Shown here one piece after another: positions 1-8,954 of a stretch of DNA of 64,000 nt (position 1 is the first letter of the stretch; each line of letters begins with the position of its first letter). The notes under the pieces were generated by a model that was not told where the DNA came from, searched no databases, and was given only the letters and a program-made list of their open reading frames with translations. The translations under genes and the position numbers were made by a program. Source of the stretch: Bacillus massiliigorillae (lineage in GTDB: Bacteria > Bacillota > Bacilli > Bacillales > DSM-1321); assembly GCF_000380245.2 (NCBI RefSeq), contig NZ_HG428748.1, positions 1-64,000 on the forward strand, in the 5' to 3' direction.

Positions 1-250
1 GATCATTCCGTTGCTGTTGTGGCAACTTTTATATAATATCACTTAAGTTATTCACTGTCAATAACTTTTTTAATATTATTTTCGTTGCTATCAGAAGCAA
101 CTTTTATAATATAACATTTCGTCACTCGCGTGTCAATGACTTTTTTCAACATATTCATGATGATAAGCTGTCATTCAGCAGCAACGAATATAAATATACC
201 ACGCTGACTTAAGAAGCACAAGTATTTTTTCAAAAAAATTACTAGATTAA
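1..250. repeat. Imperfect tandem AT-rich repeat, gene-free left edge
   Basis: Two copies of a unit of about 80 bp follow each other. Each starts with a small hairpin of the form GTTGCT...AGCAAC (near 10-26 and 86-102), continues with ACTTTTATA(T)AATAT, and ends with TGTCAAT(A/G)ACTTTTTT (near 57-70 and 141-154). No coding sequence or RNA gene was recognised. The T-runs could make these weak terminators for something left of the window. Function unknown. Confidence 0.45.
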
Positions 251-253
251 TAT

Positions 254-290
254 AGAAAAATAGAGCCCTGCTTCACCGCAAGGCTCTATA
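254..290 (-). terminator. Terminator of the MBOAT/SGNH operon
   Basis: On the minus strand, arms TAGAGCC and GGCTCTA (282-288 and 261-267) are followed by TTTTTCT. It lies about 15 nt beyond the stop codon of the SGNH-like gene. Confidence 0.8.
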
Positions 291-304
291 GAAGATAATT
301 ATCA

Positions 305-1339
305 CTATTCCTGTCCTACTTCTTGTAAATAAGTAGTTAAGTTATTCTTATTTACGATATGAAGAATATCGGTATGTTCCTTTGGGTGTTGCATAGCTTG
401 CATCATCATATCACCTACTACTGGATAATAATGAAATGCATCAAAAAAGTAATCCATATTAGTAGTTACAGGTGTGCTTCCTTGGAAGCTATATACTTCC
501 CCAAATACATCTACCATTTCCTTATACCAACGATTATACGCATCTCTATGATAAGGACTTGATAGAATAGTATTCAACCTTTCTTCAGGCATTGGATCGG
601 TGAACACAACGAATTTTGTATTTGGAAAAGCATTCTTCAAATCTATTAAACGTTTCTTATAATTTTCATTATAGGCGACTGGCTGATTCGCTCTCTTATT
701 AAAGGACTCCTCGAACTTATCTAAAATAATAGGCAAACGCTCATTCGAAAAAGAAGTTTGAGCTACATTATCTCTTGTATAGCTTCTTGGACCATCGTAT
801 TTGTTCTCTTTCGAAATCTCATAATTGGTAATAGCCGATTCTAGTGTTTTCTCAGAAAATAGCGATGTGAATTTATAAAAAGGGTTCTCTGCTATATCTA
901 TATATATAGACGCTGCTCTTCCTGTGTTAGTAACTTCACCTGCATTATATGAATTTTGATAGAGTTCCATATAAATCGTATCAAAATCTTCTCCCTTCTT
1001 CTTCGCTGCATATTGTATGAAAGGTAAATACTCATCAATATGCAAAGAGCTAAGAGAATAGTTAAATACTTTCTCACCTTTAAATTCACGAGAATCCATA
1101 TACGTTACTCGACTAGTTCCTATTAATAAGCTGTCATAATCGAACTTTCTACTATTGATATAATTTGTTTTTTGTTGTCTTTCATCAAAGCCCACTTGAT
1201 AATCATTATAATCATTTTTGTGCTCAAAATTCCAAAGAGGGTCTATCCAGTAATTAAAGCCCATTACCCCAAAAGCCGGTATACCTACAACGACAATTGT
1301 TGTAAGAACCAATCGTATCATCCATTGCTTCGAATTCAT
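305..1339 (-). CDS. SGNH/DltD-like partner of an MBOAT O-acyltransferase
   Basis: 344 residues. A single N-terminal membrane anchor spans about residues 9-29, and the rest is predicted outside the membrane. The GTSR motif (G74-R77, S76) fits the block I nucleophile of SGNH esterase/transferase folds, and D300-x-x-H303 near the C-terminus fits the catalytic Asp/His pair. The gene follows an MBOAT gene by 15 nt on the same strand. This is the PatA/PatB or AlgI/AlgJ-type arrangement, in which the MBOAT protein exports an acetyl group and the SGNH partner places it on a cell-wall polysaccharide. That family role is established knowledge; the polymer acetylated here is not known. An intrinsic terminator follows. 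Confidence 0.75.
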   Translation of the reverse strand: MNSKQWMIRLVLTTIVVVGIPAFGVMGFNYWIDPLWNFEHKNDYNDYQVGFDERQQKTNYINSRKFDYDSLLIGTSRVTYMDSREFKGEKVFNYSLSSLHIDEYLPFIQYAAKKKGEDFDTIYMELYQNSYNAGEVTNTGRAASIYIDIAENPFYKFTSLFSEKTLESAITNYEISKENKYDGPRSYTRDNVAQTSFSNERLPIILDKFEESFNKRANQPVAYNENYKKRLIDLKNAFPNTKFVVFTDPMPEERLNTILSSPYHRDAYNRWYKEMVDVFGEVYSFQGSTPVTTNMDYFFDAFHYYPVVGDMMMQAMQHPKEHTDILHIVNKNNLTTYLQEVGQE

Positions 1340-1354
1340 GTAATCACACCTTAG

Positions 1355-2821
1355 TTAGAAATTGAAATATAGAAACACACTGTTTCTTTGCATATAAAAT
1401 ACAGTGACCAAAACAAATAACAGCAACAATTGACATGTGAAGATGTAACGCCATTGTAATTTAAATTGTTCTAGCCATTGAATAGAGTTCTTCGCAAAGA
1501 AAGCAACAAGTAACAGAAGGATAATCGTTAGAATCGCAACTTTTGGGTTATTCAGTGTGAAAAGATTAAAATCAAATGTTGCAGACTGAACGAAATGTCT
1601 CATCGGATGTGTAAAAAATGTAGTCATTTCATGCCAGTTTGGTTGAAACATTTTTAAGAGAATTGTATTCGCTTGTTCAACAGTCGTAGCTCGAAAATAT
1701 ACCCACGCAATGTTTACAAATTGAAAAGTAATAAACCACGATACCCAATAAGGCAGTGTAATCTTTGTTTTTGACCATAACCTTAAAACTATGGAAGCCA
1801 AACCATGTAGCGTTCCCCAAATAATGAAGGTCCAACCCGCTCCATGCCAAAATCCACTAACAAAGAAAACTAAAAATAGATTCACATATGTTAAAACTTC
1901 ACCTTTACGACTTCCTCCTAATGGAATGTACAAATATTGTGTAAGGAATCTCCCTAACGTTGCATGCCATCTTTTCCAGAAGTCTCTTATATTTCTTGAT
2001 TTATAAGGAGAGTTAAAATTAATTGGTAGTTTAATGTTAAAGAGTAGCCCTAAACCAATTGCCATATCACAGTAACCGCTAAAATCGAAATAAAGCTGAA
2101 TAGTATATGAAAGTGAAGTAATCCATGACTCGACAAACGTTAACGCTTGATAGTGTAGATAGCCATCATTTACCCAAATAGCAACCGTATCAGCAATAGC
2201 TACTTTCTTAACCAAACCGATGAAGAAAATAAAAAGCCCCATAGAAACATTATTCCAGTTAATACGTCGATTCTTCTCCTCTTCGAACTGAGGAATAATC
2301 TCTTTATGTTGCACAATTGGTCCAGCAATTAATTGTGGGAAAAATGTTGCAAAAAGAGCAAATGTAGAAAAACTATATTTCTTCGTTTCATGTCGATAAG
2401 CATCTACTAAATAGCCGATTTTTTGGAAAGTAATAAAACTTAATCCTAGAGGAAGAACTAAATGTAGCAAGTGAAAGTTTGTACCTGCAACCGCATTTAC
2501 GTTACTAATAAAGAAATCTGCATATTTGTAATAACCCAATAAACCTACATTAAATAAAATCCCTATCGTTAAATATAACTTACGCCTTTTCAACACCGAA
2601 GTATCGATTATTAAGCGTCCCATCAAAAAGTTAAAACAAATCGAAAATGCAATTAAAATTAAATAACTTGGATTAAAATATCCATAGAAAAATAAGCACG
2701 ACACCACTAACCAATAAATAGATAGCTGCTTCTGCTTGAAATGATTCAACAGAAAATACCCACTAAAAACAATTGGAAGGAACAAAAAGATAAACTCAAA
2801 CGAATTAAATAACAATCCCAT
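1355..2821 (-). CDS. MBOAT-family membrane O-acyltransferase (AlgI/PatA/DltB-like)
   Basis: About 488 residues, very hydrophobic, with around ten membrane segments. The family signature SGFWHGAGW carries the conserved catalytic histidine, and the preceding RDFWKRWH segment is typical of AlgI-like proteins. The family moves acetyl groups across the membrane onto extracellular glycans. ATG at 2821 was preferred to the adjacent GTG at 2824, although the ribosome binding site is weak. First gene of a two-gene operon with the SGNH-like partner. A D-alanine transfer (DltB) role is unlikely because no dltA or dltC is near. Confidence 0.85.
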   Translation of the reverse strand: MGLLFNSFEFIFLFLPIVFSGYFLLNHFKQKQLSIYWLVVSCLFFYGYFNPSYLILIAFSICFNFLMGRLIIDTSVLKRRKLYLTIGILFNVGLLGYYKYADFFISNVNAVAGTNFHLLHLVLPLGLSFITFQKIGYLVDAYRHETKKYSFSTFALFATFFPQLIAGPIVQHKEIIPQFEEEKNRRINWNNVSMGLFIFFIGLVKKVAIADTVAIWVNDGYLHYQALTFVESWITSLSYTIQLYFDFSGYCDMAIGLGLLFNIKLPINFNSPYKSRNIRDFWKRWHATLGRFLTQYLYIPLGGSRKGEVLTYVNLFLVFFVSGFWHGAGWTFIIWGTLHGLASIVLRLWSKTKITLPYWVSWFITFQFVNIAWVYFRATTVEQANTILLKMFQPNWHEMTTFFTHPMRHFVQSATFDFNLFTLNNPKVAILTIILLLLVAFFAKNSIQWLEQFKLQWRYIFTCQLLLLFVLVTVFYMQRNSVFLYFNF

Positions 2822-3104
2822 CACTCACTTTGTTTCGGTCTTGAATATGTCGAATATTCAGTATTGTAAGAACACAAAACCCCTTAGCTAGATCAACATT
2901 TACTATCCCGGATTTGAATACCCCACTTTCTGACTCAGTCCGCAATATTTCTGTATAATTAAAAAATTCCGTATTTTATACAACTATTCTGTATATCATC
3001 TAACGCAGAGATTCCTTGATAGATATTACCACCATTCTAAAAATCTATCAATAATATACGATAAGTAGCCATATAAAGCTATTTATTCATTCTGACCACC
3101 TCAA
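2822..3104. other. Gene-free stretch upstream of the MBOAT operon
   Basis: AT-rich, no credible coding sequence on either strand. It must contain the minus-strand promoter of the MBOAT operon, but no single hexamer pair stands out. Confidence 0.5.
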
Positions 3105-3146
3105 AAAAAGAGAGAAAAGAATTCTATCATCCTCTTCTCTCTTTAA
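3105..3146 (-). terminator. Terminator of the acyl-CoA operon
   Basis: On the minus strand, AAAGAGAGAA (3135-3144) pairs with TTCTCTCTTT (3107-3116), followed by a T-run. It lies just beyond the stop codon of the second acyl-CoA ligase. Confidence 0.75.
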
Positions 3147-3161
3147 TTTGTCTATCTATAA

Positions 3162-4781
3162 TTAAGCCATATTATTCAATTGTTCATTCACTTGCTTACG
3201 AAGAGCCATTTTTTGAAATTTACCAACAGATGTTTTCGGAATTTCATCTAAGAATAAGACATCATCTGGTAGCCACCATTTCGCAAATTGAGGTCTTATA
3301 AATTCTTGCAGTTCTTCTTTCTCTACTTTGTTTTTATAAGCATCCTTCAATACAACACAAGCTATCGGCCGCTCCTGCCATTCTTGGTGTGGAACCGCTA
3401 TTACACACGCTTCAAGAACAGCTTCATGTGCCATTAGCGCATTTTCTAAGTCGACGGATGAAATCCATTCACCGCCGCTCTTGATTAAATCTTTCGTGCG
3501 ATCAACTAGCTTGACCACTCCTTCTTCATCAACAACAGCGACATCTCCGGTGTGAAGCCACCCATCCTTAAACGCATCTTTCGTACGATCATCTTTATAA
3601 TATTCATTGGCAATCCATGGACCACGAATGAGCAGTTCACCCATTTCAACGCCATTCCACTTTACTTCTCCTTTATCACCAATAACTTTCATTTCTAGCC
3701 CCGGCACTAACATGCCTTGTTTTGCACGAAGATCTAATAATTCTTCTTCACTTAAATCAGTTTGATAGCTTTTTCTTCTAGATAATAAAGCAATTGGCGT
3801 TGTTTCAGTCATGCCGTACGCATGAAGGAATGGGATTTTATATTTTGTTTCAAAGATACGAATAATTCCTTTCGGAGCAGCTGAACCTCCACAAAGAACC
3901 GCTCGCAAAGAAGATGTATCATAGTTTCCTTGCTCTAACACTTGTAGTAACCCAATCCATATTGTTGGTACACCAGCCGTTACTGTTACTTTTTCTTGTT
4001 CAATTAACTCAGCTAGTAACTTCGGATGAAACTGAGGTCCTGGAAAAACTTGCGTGCTTCCAAACCATGTACATGCAAATGGCATTCCCCACGCATTCAC
4101 ATGAAACATTGGTACTACAGCCATCGCAATATCACTTTCAGATAAACCTACCGTATCAGTCAATCCTAAAGCAAAAGTATGAAGCACAATACCACGATGT
4201 GTATATACAACTCCTTTTGGCTTACCAGTTGTAGCAGATGTATAGCACATACCCGCTGGTTCATTCTCATCAATATCTGTAGCAAATGCATAGTTTGGAT
4301 CTTTATCTTCAATTAGTTTCTCATAGGAGTAAGCAGGGCTGAGGGATGTTTCTGGCAATTCTTCTTGATCAGTCATAATCACATATGCTTTAACTGTTTT
4401 AAAATGGTGATGTATTTTTTCTACTAGAGGTAGGATATCTTCATCAATTAGTAACACTTGATCTTCCGCGTGATTAATAATGTAGGTAATATCTTCCGGT
4501 GAGAGACGAATATTAATTGTATGCAGGACTGCACCCATTCCAGGAGCCGCAAAATAAGCCTCTAAATGACGGTGATGATTCCAAGCAAGTGTTCCAACGC
4601 GCTCTCCTCGCTTCACCCCTAATCCTTCTAAAGCGTGAGCTAGTTTACGAGTACGTTCTCCTATTTCCTTATATGTCAATCGGTGAATCCTTGAGTGTGT
4701 TCGTGAAATAACTTGTTTCTTCGCAAAATATTTTTCTGCTCTTTCTAGAAGCGATCCAACTGTTAAAGGCACATTCATCAT
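3162..4781 (-). CDS. Acyl-CoA synthetase (AMP-forming), copy 1
   Basis: 539 residues, the usual length for fatty-acyl-CoA ligases. Motifs in order: phosphate loop YTSATTGKPKGV, YGMTETTP, the hinge/ATP motif GWLHTGD, and the C-terminal catalytic lysine in PKTSVGKFQK. The enzyme joins a carboxylic acid to CoA through an acyl-adenylate. The sequence resembles medium/long-chain ligases; the exact chain length cannot be read. Last gene of the operon, 107 nt after the other ligase. Two ATG codons stand in tandem at the start, behind GGGAG. Confidence 0.85.
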   Translation of the reverse strand: MMNVPLTVGSLLERAEKYFAKKQVISRTHSRIHRLTYKEIGERTRKLAHALEGLGVKRGERVGTLAWNHHRHLEAYFAAPGMGAVLHTINIRLSPEDITYIINHAEDQVLLIDEDILPLVEKIHHHFKTVKAYVIMTDQEELPETSLSPAYSYEKLIEDKDPNYAFATDIDENEPAGMCYTSATTGKPKGVVYTHRGIVLHTFALGLTDTVGLSESDIAMAVVPMFHVNAWGMPFACTWFGSTQVFPGPQFHPKLLAELIEQEKVTVTAGVPTIWIGLLQVLEQGNYDTSSLRAVLCGGSAAPKGIIRIFETKYKIPFLHAYGMTETTPIALLSRRKSYQTDLSEEELLDLRAKQGMLVPGLEMKVIGDKGEVKWNGVEMGELLIRGPWIANEYYKDDRTKDAFKDGWLHTGDVAVVDEEGVVKLVDRTKDLIKSGGEWISSVDLENALMAHEAVLEACVIAVPHQEWQERPIACVVLKDAYKNKVEKEELQEFIRPQFAKWWLPDDVLFLDEIPKTSVGKFQKMALRKQVNEQLNNMA

Positions 4782-4888
4782 AGAGCCTTACTCCCTTCAA
4801 TTTTATAAGAACTTCAATATATTGCATATTCACGATGCTGGTGACATCAAAGTAGCTAACACAATTACCCTCTTTGCTTATTTATAGA

Positions 4889-6463
4889 TTAACGTGCGGC
4901 ATTATCACTCGAAAGAATATCTTCTAATTGCTTTCTCAGTATGAACTTTTGTATTTTCCCGCTCGCGTTACGAGGCATTGTTTCACAGAATATATACTTC
5001 CTAGGTCGCTTATAATTCGCGAGCTTCTCACTGTTCTTGCAATAAGCTTCTAAATCTTCCGCTGTCATCGTCTCATCCTTTGTCACAATGAAGGCAGTTA
5101 CGATTTCTCCCCAGTGCTCATCTGGTTGACCAATAACAGCAACGTCTAGAACACCTGGATATTCATAAAGCAAATCTTCTACTTCTCTTGGATATACATT
5201 CTCGCCACCACTAATAATCATATCGTCCACTCGATCTTTCACCCATAAATAGCCTTCATCATCCAGATAACCAATGTCACCAGAATGATACCAACCTTTA
5301 TAAAGCGCTTTCTTAGAATCCTCCTCTCTTTGGAAATATCCTCTCATAACACATGGACCTTGAACGATAATTTCTCCTGTTTGACCATTTGGTACTACAT
5401 CATCTGGTTCTGATGGACCATCTTCATTTGGTCTCACAATTCGTATTTCGTGATTGAGACAGGCTTTTCCTGCTGAACCTGCTTTTCTTATCTGATCATC
5501 TTCAGCTAGAAATGTAATAGCTGGTCCCATCTCAGTCATACCATAGGCTTGTACTTGTTGAACGCCTAGTTTCTCACGACAAGCTGTTACTAAAACTGGA
5601 GCCATTGGAGCCGCACCATACAGCCCTAGCTTCATACTAGATAGATCATATTTCTCATAGTTCTCTTGCAGTAACATATTCCACATAGTTGGAGCGGCAA
5701 AAAACTTAGTAATGCGCTCTTTCTCAATCGTTTCAAGAGTCTTAACTGGATTAAATTGGTGCATTATTACATTCGAAGCTCCTGAATGAACGCGTGGTAA
5801 AAAAGCAACATGTAATTCCGCACAGTGGAACATTGGAGCAATAATTAAACCACGATCATTAAACGTTATTTTCGTATTTTGAATCGCTAGCATACTTTGC
5901 TCGACCATATCACGATGACGATGAATAACCCCCTTAGGTCTTCCAGTTGTACCACTAGTGTACATAATCGCATAATCATCATTTTCATTCATATCTTCCA
6001 TAATTTCTTCAGTGGGAGCTTGTTTTACTTTCACTTCATAGTCTACTGCATAGTTTGGTGCCTCATCGTCGGTATACCAGAAAGATATATGAGGGAAACG
6101 ATGTTCAATTTTTGCTACTACGTCTTCTAAAGCTTGTTCAAAAAGTACCACTTTCGGCGTCGCATCTTCCAAAATATAAGCTACTTCCTCTGCCATTAAA
6201 CGGAAGTTAATTGGGTTAAAGATCGCCCCCAGCTTAGCGCATGCAAAGAAGGTTGTTGCCAACTCTTCACGATTATAAAGAAATGTAGAAACACGGTCTC
6301 CTTTCTTCACTCCTTGCCCCTTTAACGCATTTGCCAGTCGAGTCACTTCCTCACTCCACTCTTTATATGTGTAGCGATTATTACTTCTAATATCATATAA
6401 CGCTTCTTTGTTTGGATAATTGCGTACCGTTAATTCAAAGATACTCCCAATTGTCATACTCAT
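4889..6463 (-). CDS. Acyl-CoA synthetase (AMP-forming), copy 2
   Basis: 524 residues. Phosphate loop MYTSGTTGRPKGV, AYGMTEMGP, GWYHSGDIGYLDDEG, and the C-terminal lysine in PRNASGKIQK. It is clearly diverged from the neighbouring ligase, which suggests a different acid substrate. It follows the thiolase gene by 19 nt, so it is very probably co-transcribed. Its role is activation of an acid for the dehydrogenase and thiolase encoded just upstream; the substrate is unknown. Confidence 0.85.
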   Translation of the reverse strand: MSMTIGSIFELTVRNYPNKEALYDIRSNNRYTYKEWSEEVTRLANALKGQGVKKGDRVSTFLYNREELATTFFACAKLGAIFNPINFRLMAEEVAYILEDATPKVVLFEQALEDVVAKIEHRFPHISFWYTDDEAPNYAVDYEVKVKQAPTEEIMEDMNENDDYAIMYTSGTTGRPKGVIHRHRDMVEQSMLAIQNTKITFNDRGLIIAPMFHCAELHVAFLPRVHSGASNVIMHQFNPVKTLETIEKERITKFFAAPTMWNMLLQENYEKYDLSSMKLGLYGAAPMAPVLVTACREKLGVQQVQAYGMTEMGPAITFLAEDDQIRKAGSAGKACLNHEIRIVRPNEDGPSEPDDVVPNGQTGEIIVQGPCVMRGYFQREEDSKKALYKGWYHSGDIGYLDDEGYLWVKDRVDDMIISGGENVYPREVEDLLYEYPGVLDVAVIGQPDEHWGEIVTAFIVTKDETMTAEDLEAYCKNSEKLANYKRPRKYIFCETMPRNASGKIQKFILRKQLEDILSSDNAAR

Positions 6464-6482
6464 TCTAATTGCCTCCCGTCTA

Positions 6483-7634
6483 TTAATCTAATCTTTCTAT
6501 AATCGTTGCATTTGCCATGCCATAGCCTTCACACATCGTTTGTAATCCGTAGCGACCACCTGTTCTTTCTAGCTCACTCATCATAGTTAACATTAATCTC
6601 GCACCACTTGCCCCTAGTGGATGCCCAAGTGCAATAGCCCCTCCACAAGGATTTAATTTCTTCGGATCAGCACCTGTTTCTTTCAGCCATGCAAGAGTAA
6701 CAGAGGCAAAGGCTTCGTTTACTTCGAATACATCTATATCATCAATCGATAAACCTGATTTCTGTAATGCTTTTTGTGTTGCTGGAATAGGACCCGTTAA
6801 CATTAAGGTTGGATCAGAACCTACGACCACTCTCGTATGGATAAGGAAACGAGGCTTCATTCCAAGTTCTTCAGCTTTCTCTCTACTCATAATAAGTAGC
6901 GCTCCTGCTCCATCACTAATTTGACTAGCATTACCTGCATGAATAGATCCACCTTCTAGGAATGCTGGTTTTAATCCACTCAACACTTCTACTGTTGTTC
7001 CTTTTCGTGGACCTGCATCATGTCGGACAATTTCTATTTCTCCCTCTCCAACAGTTACAGATACAGGCATAATTTCTTTATCAAAATAGCCCGCTTCTTG
7101 TGCCTTTAATGCTTTTTCATGACTTTCAACAGATAAAGCATCAAGATCTTCTCTTGTAAACCCGTACTGTTCTGCTATTCTTTCCGCTGATAATCCTTGA
7201 TTAATAATTTCGTGCTGACTACGTAATTGTTCGCTCGGTTTCACACCTTGAAAATTCGATCCCATTGGAATGCGTGACATACTTTCCACGCCTCCAGCAA
7301 TCACAATATCCATATCACCAGCAAGAATGGCTTGTGCAGCGAAATGAATTGCTTGCTGACTAGAACCACATTGACGATCAATCGTCGTTCCTGGAACTTC
7401 GATAGGTAAACCAGCAATTAACGCCGCTACTCTTGCAATATCATTCGCTTGCTCTCCGACCTGAGTCACACACCCTAAAATGACATCATCTATTAAATGA
7501 GGATCGATTCCAGATTTGTTAACCAACTCTTTAATAACAAGCCCACCTAAATCATCCGCTCTAAAATCTTTTAAATAACCATTTCGTCTTCCAACAGGTG
7601 TTCTTATACCTTCCACAATGACCGCTTGTCTCAT
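6483..7634 (-). CDS. Acetyl-CoA C-acyltransferase (thiolase)
   Basis: 383 residues, typical of biosynthetic/degradative thiolases. Nucleophile C89 lies in DRQCGSS, H338 in GGAIALGHPLGASG, and the second cysteine C368 in MCEGYGMA. NEAFA is also present. It cleaves 3-ketoacyl-CoA with CoA, or condenses two acyl-CoA molecules in reverse. It lies 17 nt after the acyl-CoA dehydrogenase. No enoyl-CoA hydratase or hydroxyacyl-CoA dehydrogenase gene is in this operon, so those steps would have to come from elsewhere. Confidence 0.88.
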   Translation of the reverse strand: MRQAVIVEGIRTPVGRRNGYLKDFRADDLGGLVIKELVNKSGIDPHLIDDVILGCVTQVGEQANDIARVAALIAGLPIEVPGTTIDRQCGSSQQAIHFAAQAILAGDMDIVIAGGVESMSRIPMGSNFQGVKPSEQLRSQHEIINQGLSAERIAEQYGFTREDLDALSVESHEKALKAQEAGYFDKEIMPVSVTVGEGEIEIVRHDAGPRKGTTVEVLSGLKPAFLEGGSIHAGNASQISDGAGALLIMSREKAEELGMKPRFLIHTRVVVGSDPTLMLTGPIPATQKALQKSGLSIDDIDVFEVNEAFASVTLAWLKETGADPKKLNPCGGAIALGHPLGASGARLMLTMMSELERTGGRYGLQTMCEGYGMANATIIERLD

Positions 7635-7651
7635 TCTTGTTCTCTCCCTTT

Positions 7652-8800
7652 CTATAAGCCTAAATTTTTCGCAATAATCGTTTTCATAATTTCATTCGTT
7701 CCTGCGTAAATGCTCGCTACTGGAATATCACGATATCTTCTAGCAATCGGATATTCTTCCATATATCCATAGCCACCATGCAATTTCATACATTGAGTCG
7801 CTATTTCTCTTGCCACCTCTGTCAACTTCCACTTTGCCATCGATACTTTTGTTACAACATTTTCTCCTGCTATATGCTCTGCTATTAAAGAATCTAGAAA
7901 CGCTCTACTCATTTGAATATCCGTCGCCATTTCAGCGATTTTGAATTGCGTGTTTTGAAATTGACTTATATTCTTACCGAAAGCACTACGTGATTTTACA
8001 TATTCAATAGTTGAAGAAAGCATTTCTTCGGACGAAATTTGTGCGCCAATCGCAACAAGAAGTCGTTCCTGCTGTAGCTTCTCCATTAAATAAATAAAAC
8101 CTTTTCCCTCTTCTCCTAGTAGATTCTCTTTAGGAACTCTACAATCTTCAAATATTAACTCTGCAGTATCTTGGCAATGTAGGCCGACTTTATTTAATTT
8201 TCTACCGCGTGAAAAACCAGGTGTATCTCTTTCAATAACTATTAAACTTACACCTTTATGTTTTGGAACTACTTTCGTATCGGTTTTCACCGCTACAACA
8301 ATTAAATCCGAATGAATACCATTTGTAATAAATGTTTTTTGACCATTTACAATATAATGATCTCCATCTAATACAGCCGTTGTACTAATCCCAGCTAAAT
8401 CAGAACCAGCACCTGGCTCTGTCATAGCAATCGCTGTAATACATTCCCCTGTTACACATTTCGGTAGCCAGCGTTCTTTCTGTTCTTTCGTTCCATATGC
8501 CGTAATATAAGGAACAACAATATCGTTATGCAGCCCAATCCCAATTGTCCCTGAGCCAACACGCTCGATTTCTTCATTAATAACTACAGAAAAACCCCAG
8601 TCCACATCACTGCCACCGTACTCTTCTGGAATATCCGGACATAGAAAACCTTGTGCACCCATCTTCTTCCAAAATGATCGTGGAATGATACGATCCTCTT
8701 CCCACTGCTCATAATATGGATACGCTTCTTTCTCTAAAAATTTTCTAAAAGATGCGCGGAAAATTTCATGTTCTTCATTTAAATATGGATGTTTCATCAC
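7652..8800 (-). CDS. Acyl-CoA dehydrogenase, LCAD-like
   Basis: 382 residues with the usual N-terminal, middle and C-terminal acyl-CoA dehydrogenase domains (AMTEPGAGSDL near 136; MKLHGGYGYMEEYP near the end). The usual catalytic glutamate before GTNE is alanine (YAGTNEI, A366), while a glutamate sits in LQQERLL (E245). This is the layout of long-chain and isovaleryl-CoA dehydrogenases, where the base comes from the other helix. It is therefore expected to be active. First gene of the operon, directly behind a sigma-54 promoter. Confidence 0.88.
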   Translation of the reverse strand: MMKHPYLNEEHEIFRASFRKFLEKEAYPYYEQWEEDRIIPRSFWKKMGAQGFLCPDIPEEYGGSDVDWGFSVVINEEIERVGSGTIGIGLHNDIVVPYITAYGTKEQKERWLPKCVTGECITAIAMTEPGAGSDLAGISTTAVLDGDHYIVNGQKTFITNGIHSDLIVVAVKTDTKVVPKHKGVSLIVIERDTPGFSRGRKLNKVGLHCQDTAELIFEDCRVPKENLLGEEGKGFIYLMEKLQQERLLVAIGAQISSEEMLSSTIEYVKSRSAFGKNISQFQNTQFKIAEMATDIQMSRAFLDSLIAEHIAGENVVTKVSMAKWKLTEVAREIATQCMKLHGGYGYMEEYPIARRYRDIPVASIYAGTNEIMKTIIAKNLGL

Positions 8801-8842
8801 TATACACTCCTTCGCTTCTATAAAAATCTTTTATTCATAAAA

Positions 8843-8860
8843 TGCAATTCCTATGCCAAA
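8843..8860 (-). promoter_or_regulatory. Sigma-54 (-24/-12) promoter of the acyl-CoA operon
   Basis: Minus strand reads TTGGCATAGGAATTGCAT. GG and GC are separated by exactly 10 nt, as sigma-54 requires, and the match to TGGCAC-N5-TTGC is close. It lies 43-60 nt upstream of the acyl-CoA dehydrogenase ATG. The neighbouring gene encodes a sigma-54 activator. Confidence 0.85.
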
Positions 8861-8929
8861 GCATATATAGTCATTCTATCGCTACCTCATACCACCTAAC
8901 TTGTTTATCCCAAATACATGCATGAAAAA

Positions 8930-8954
8930 AGGTGTCCATTTATAGGACACCTGC
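8930..8954 (-). terminator. Terminator overlapping the end of the activator gene
   Basis: Minus strand: GGTGTCC, 7-nt loop, GGACACC, then TTTTTT. The first arm contains the last sense codons (Gly-Val-Leu), so the stop codon lies inside the hairpin loop. Confidence 0.85.

Noticed and set aside
7652..8800. Inactive acyl-CoA dehydrogenase because the usual glutamate before GTNE is alanine
   Set aside because: Long-chain and isovaleryl types place the base in another helix, and E245 is present in that position.
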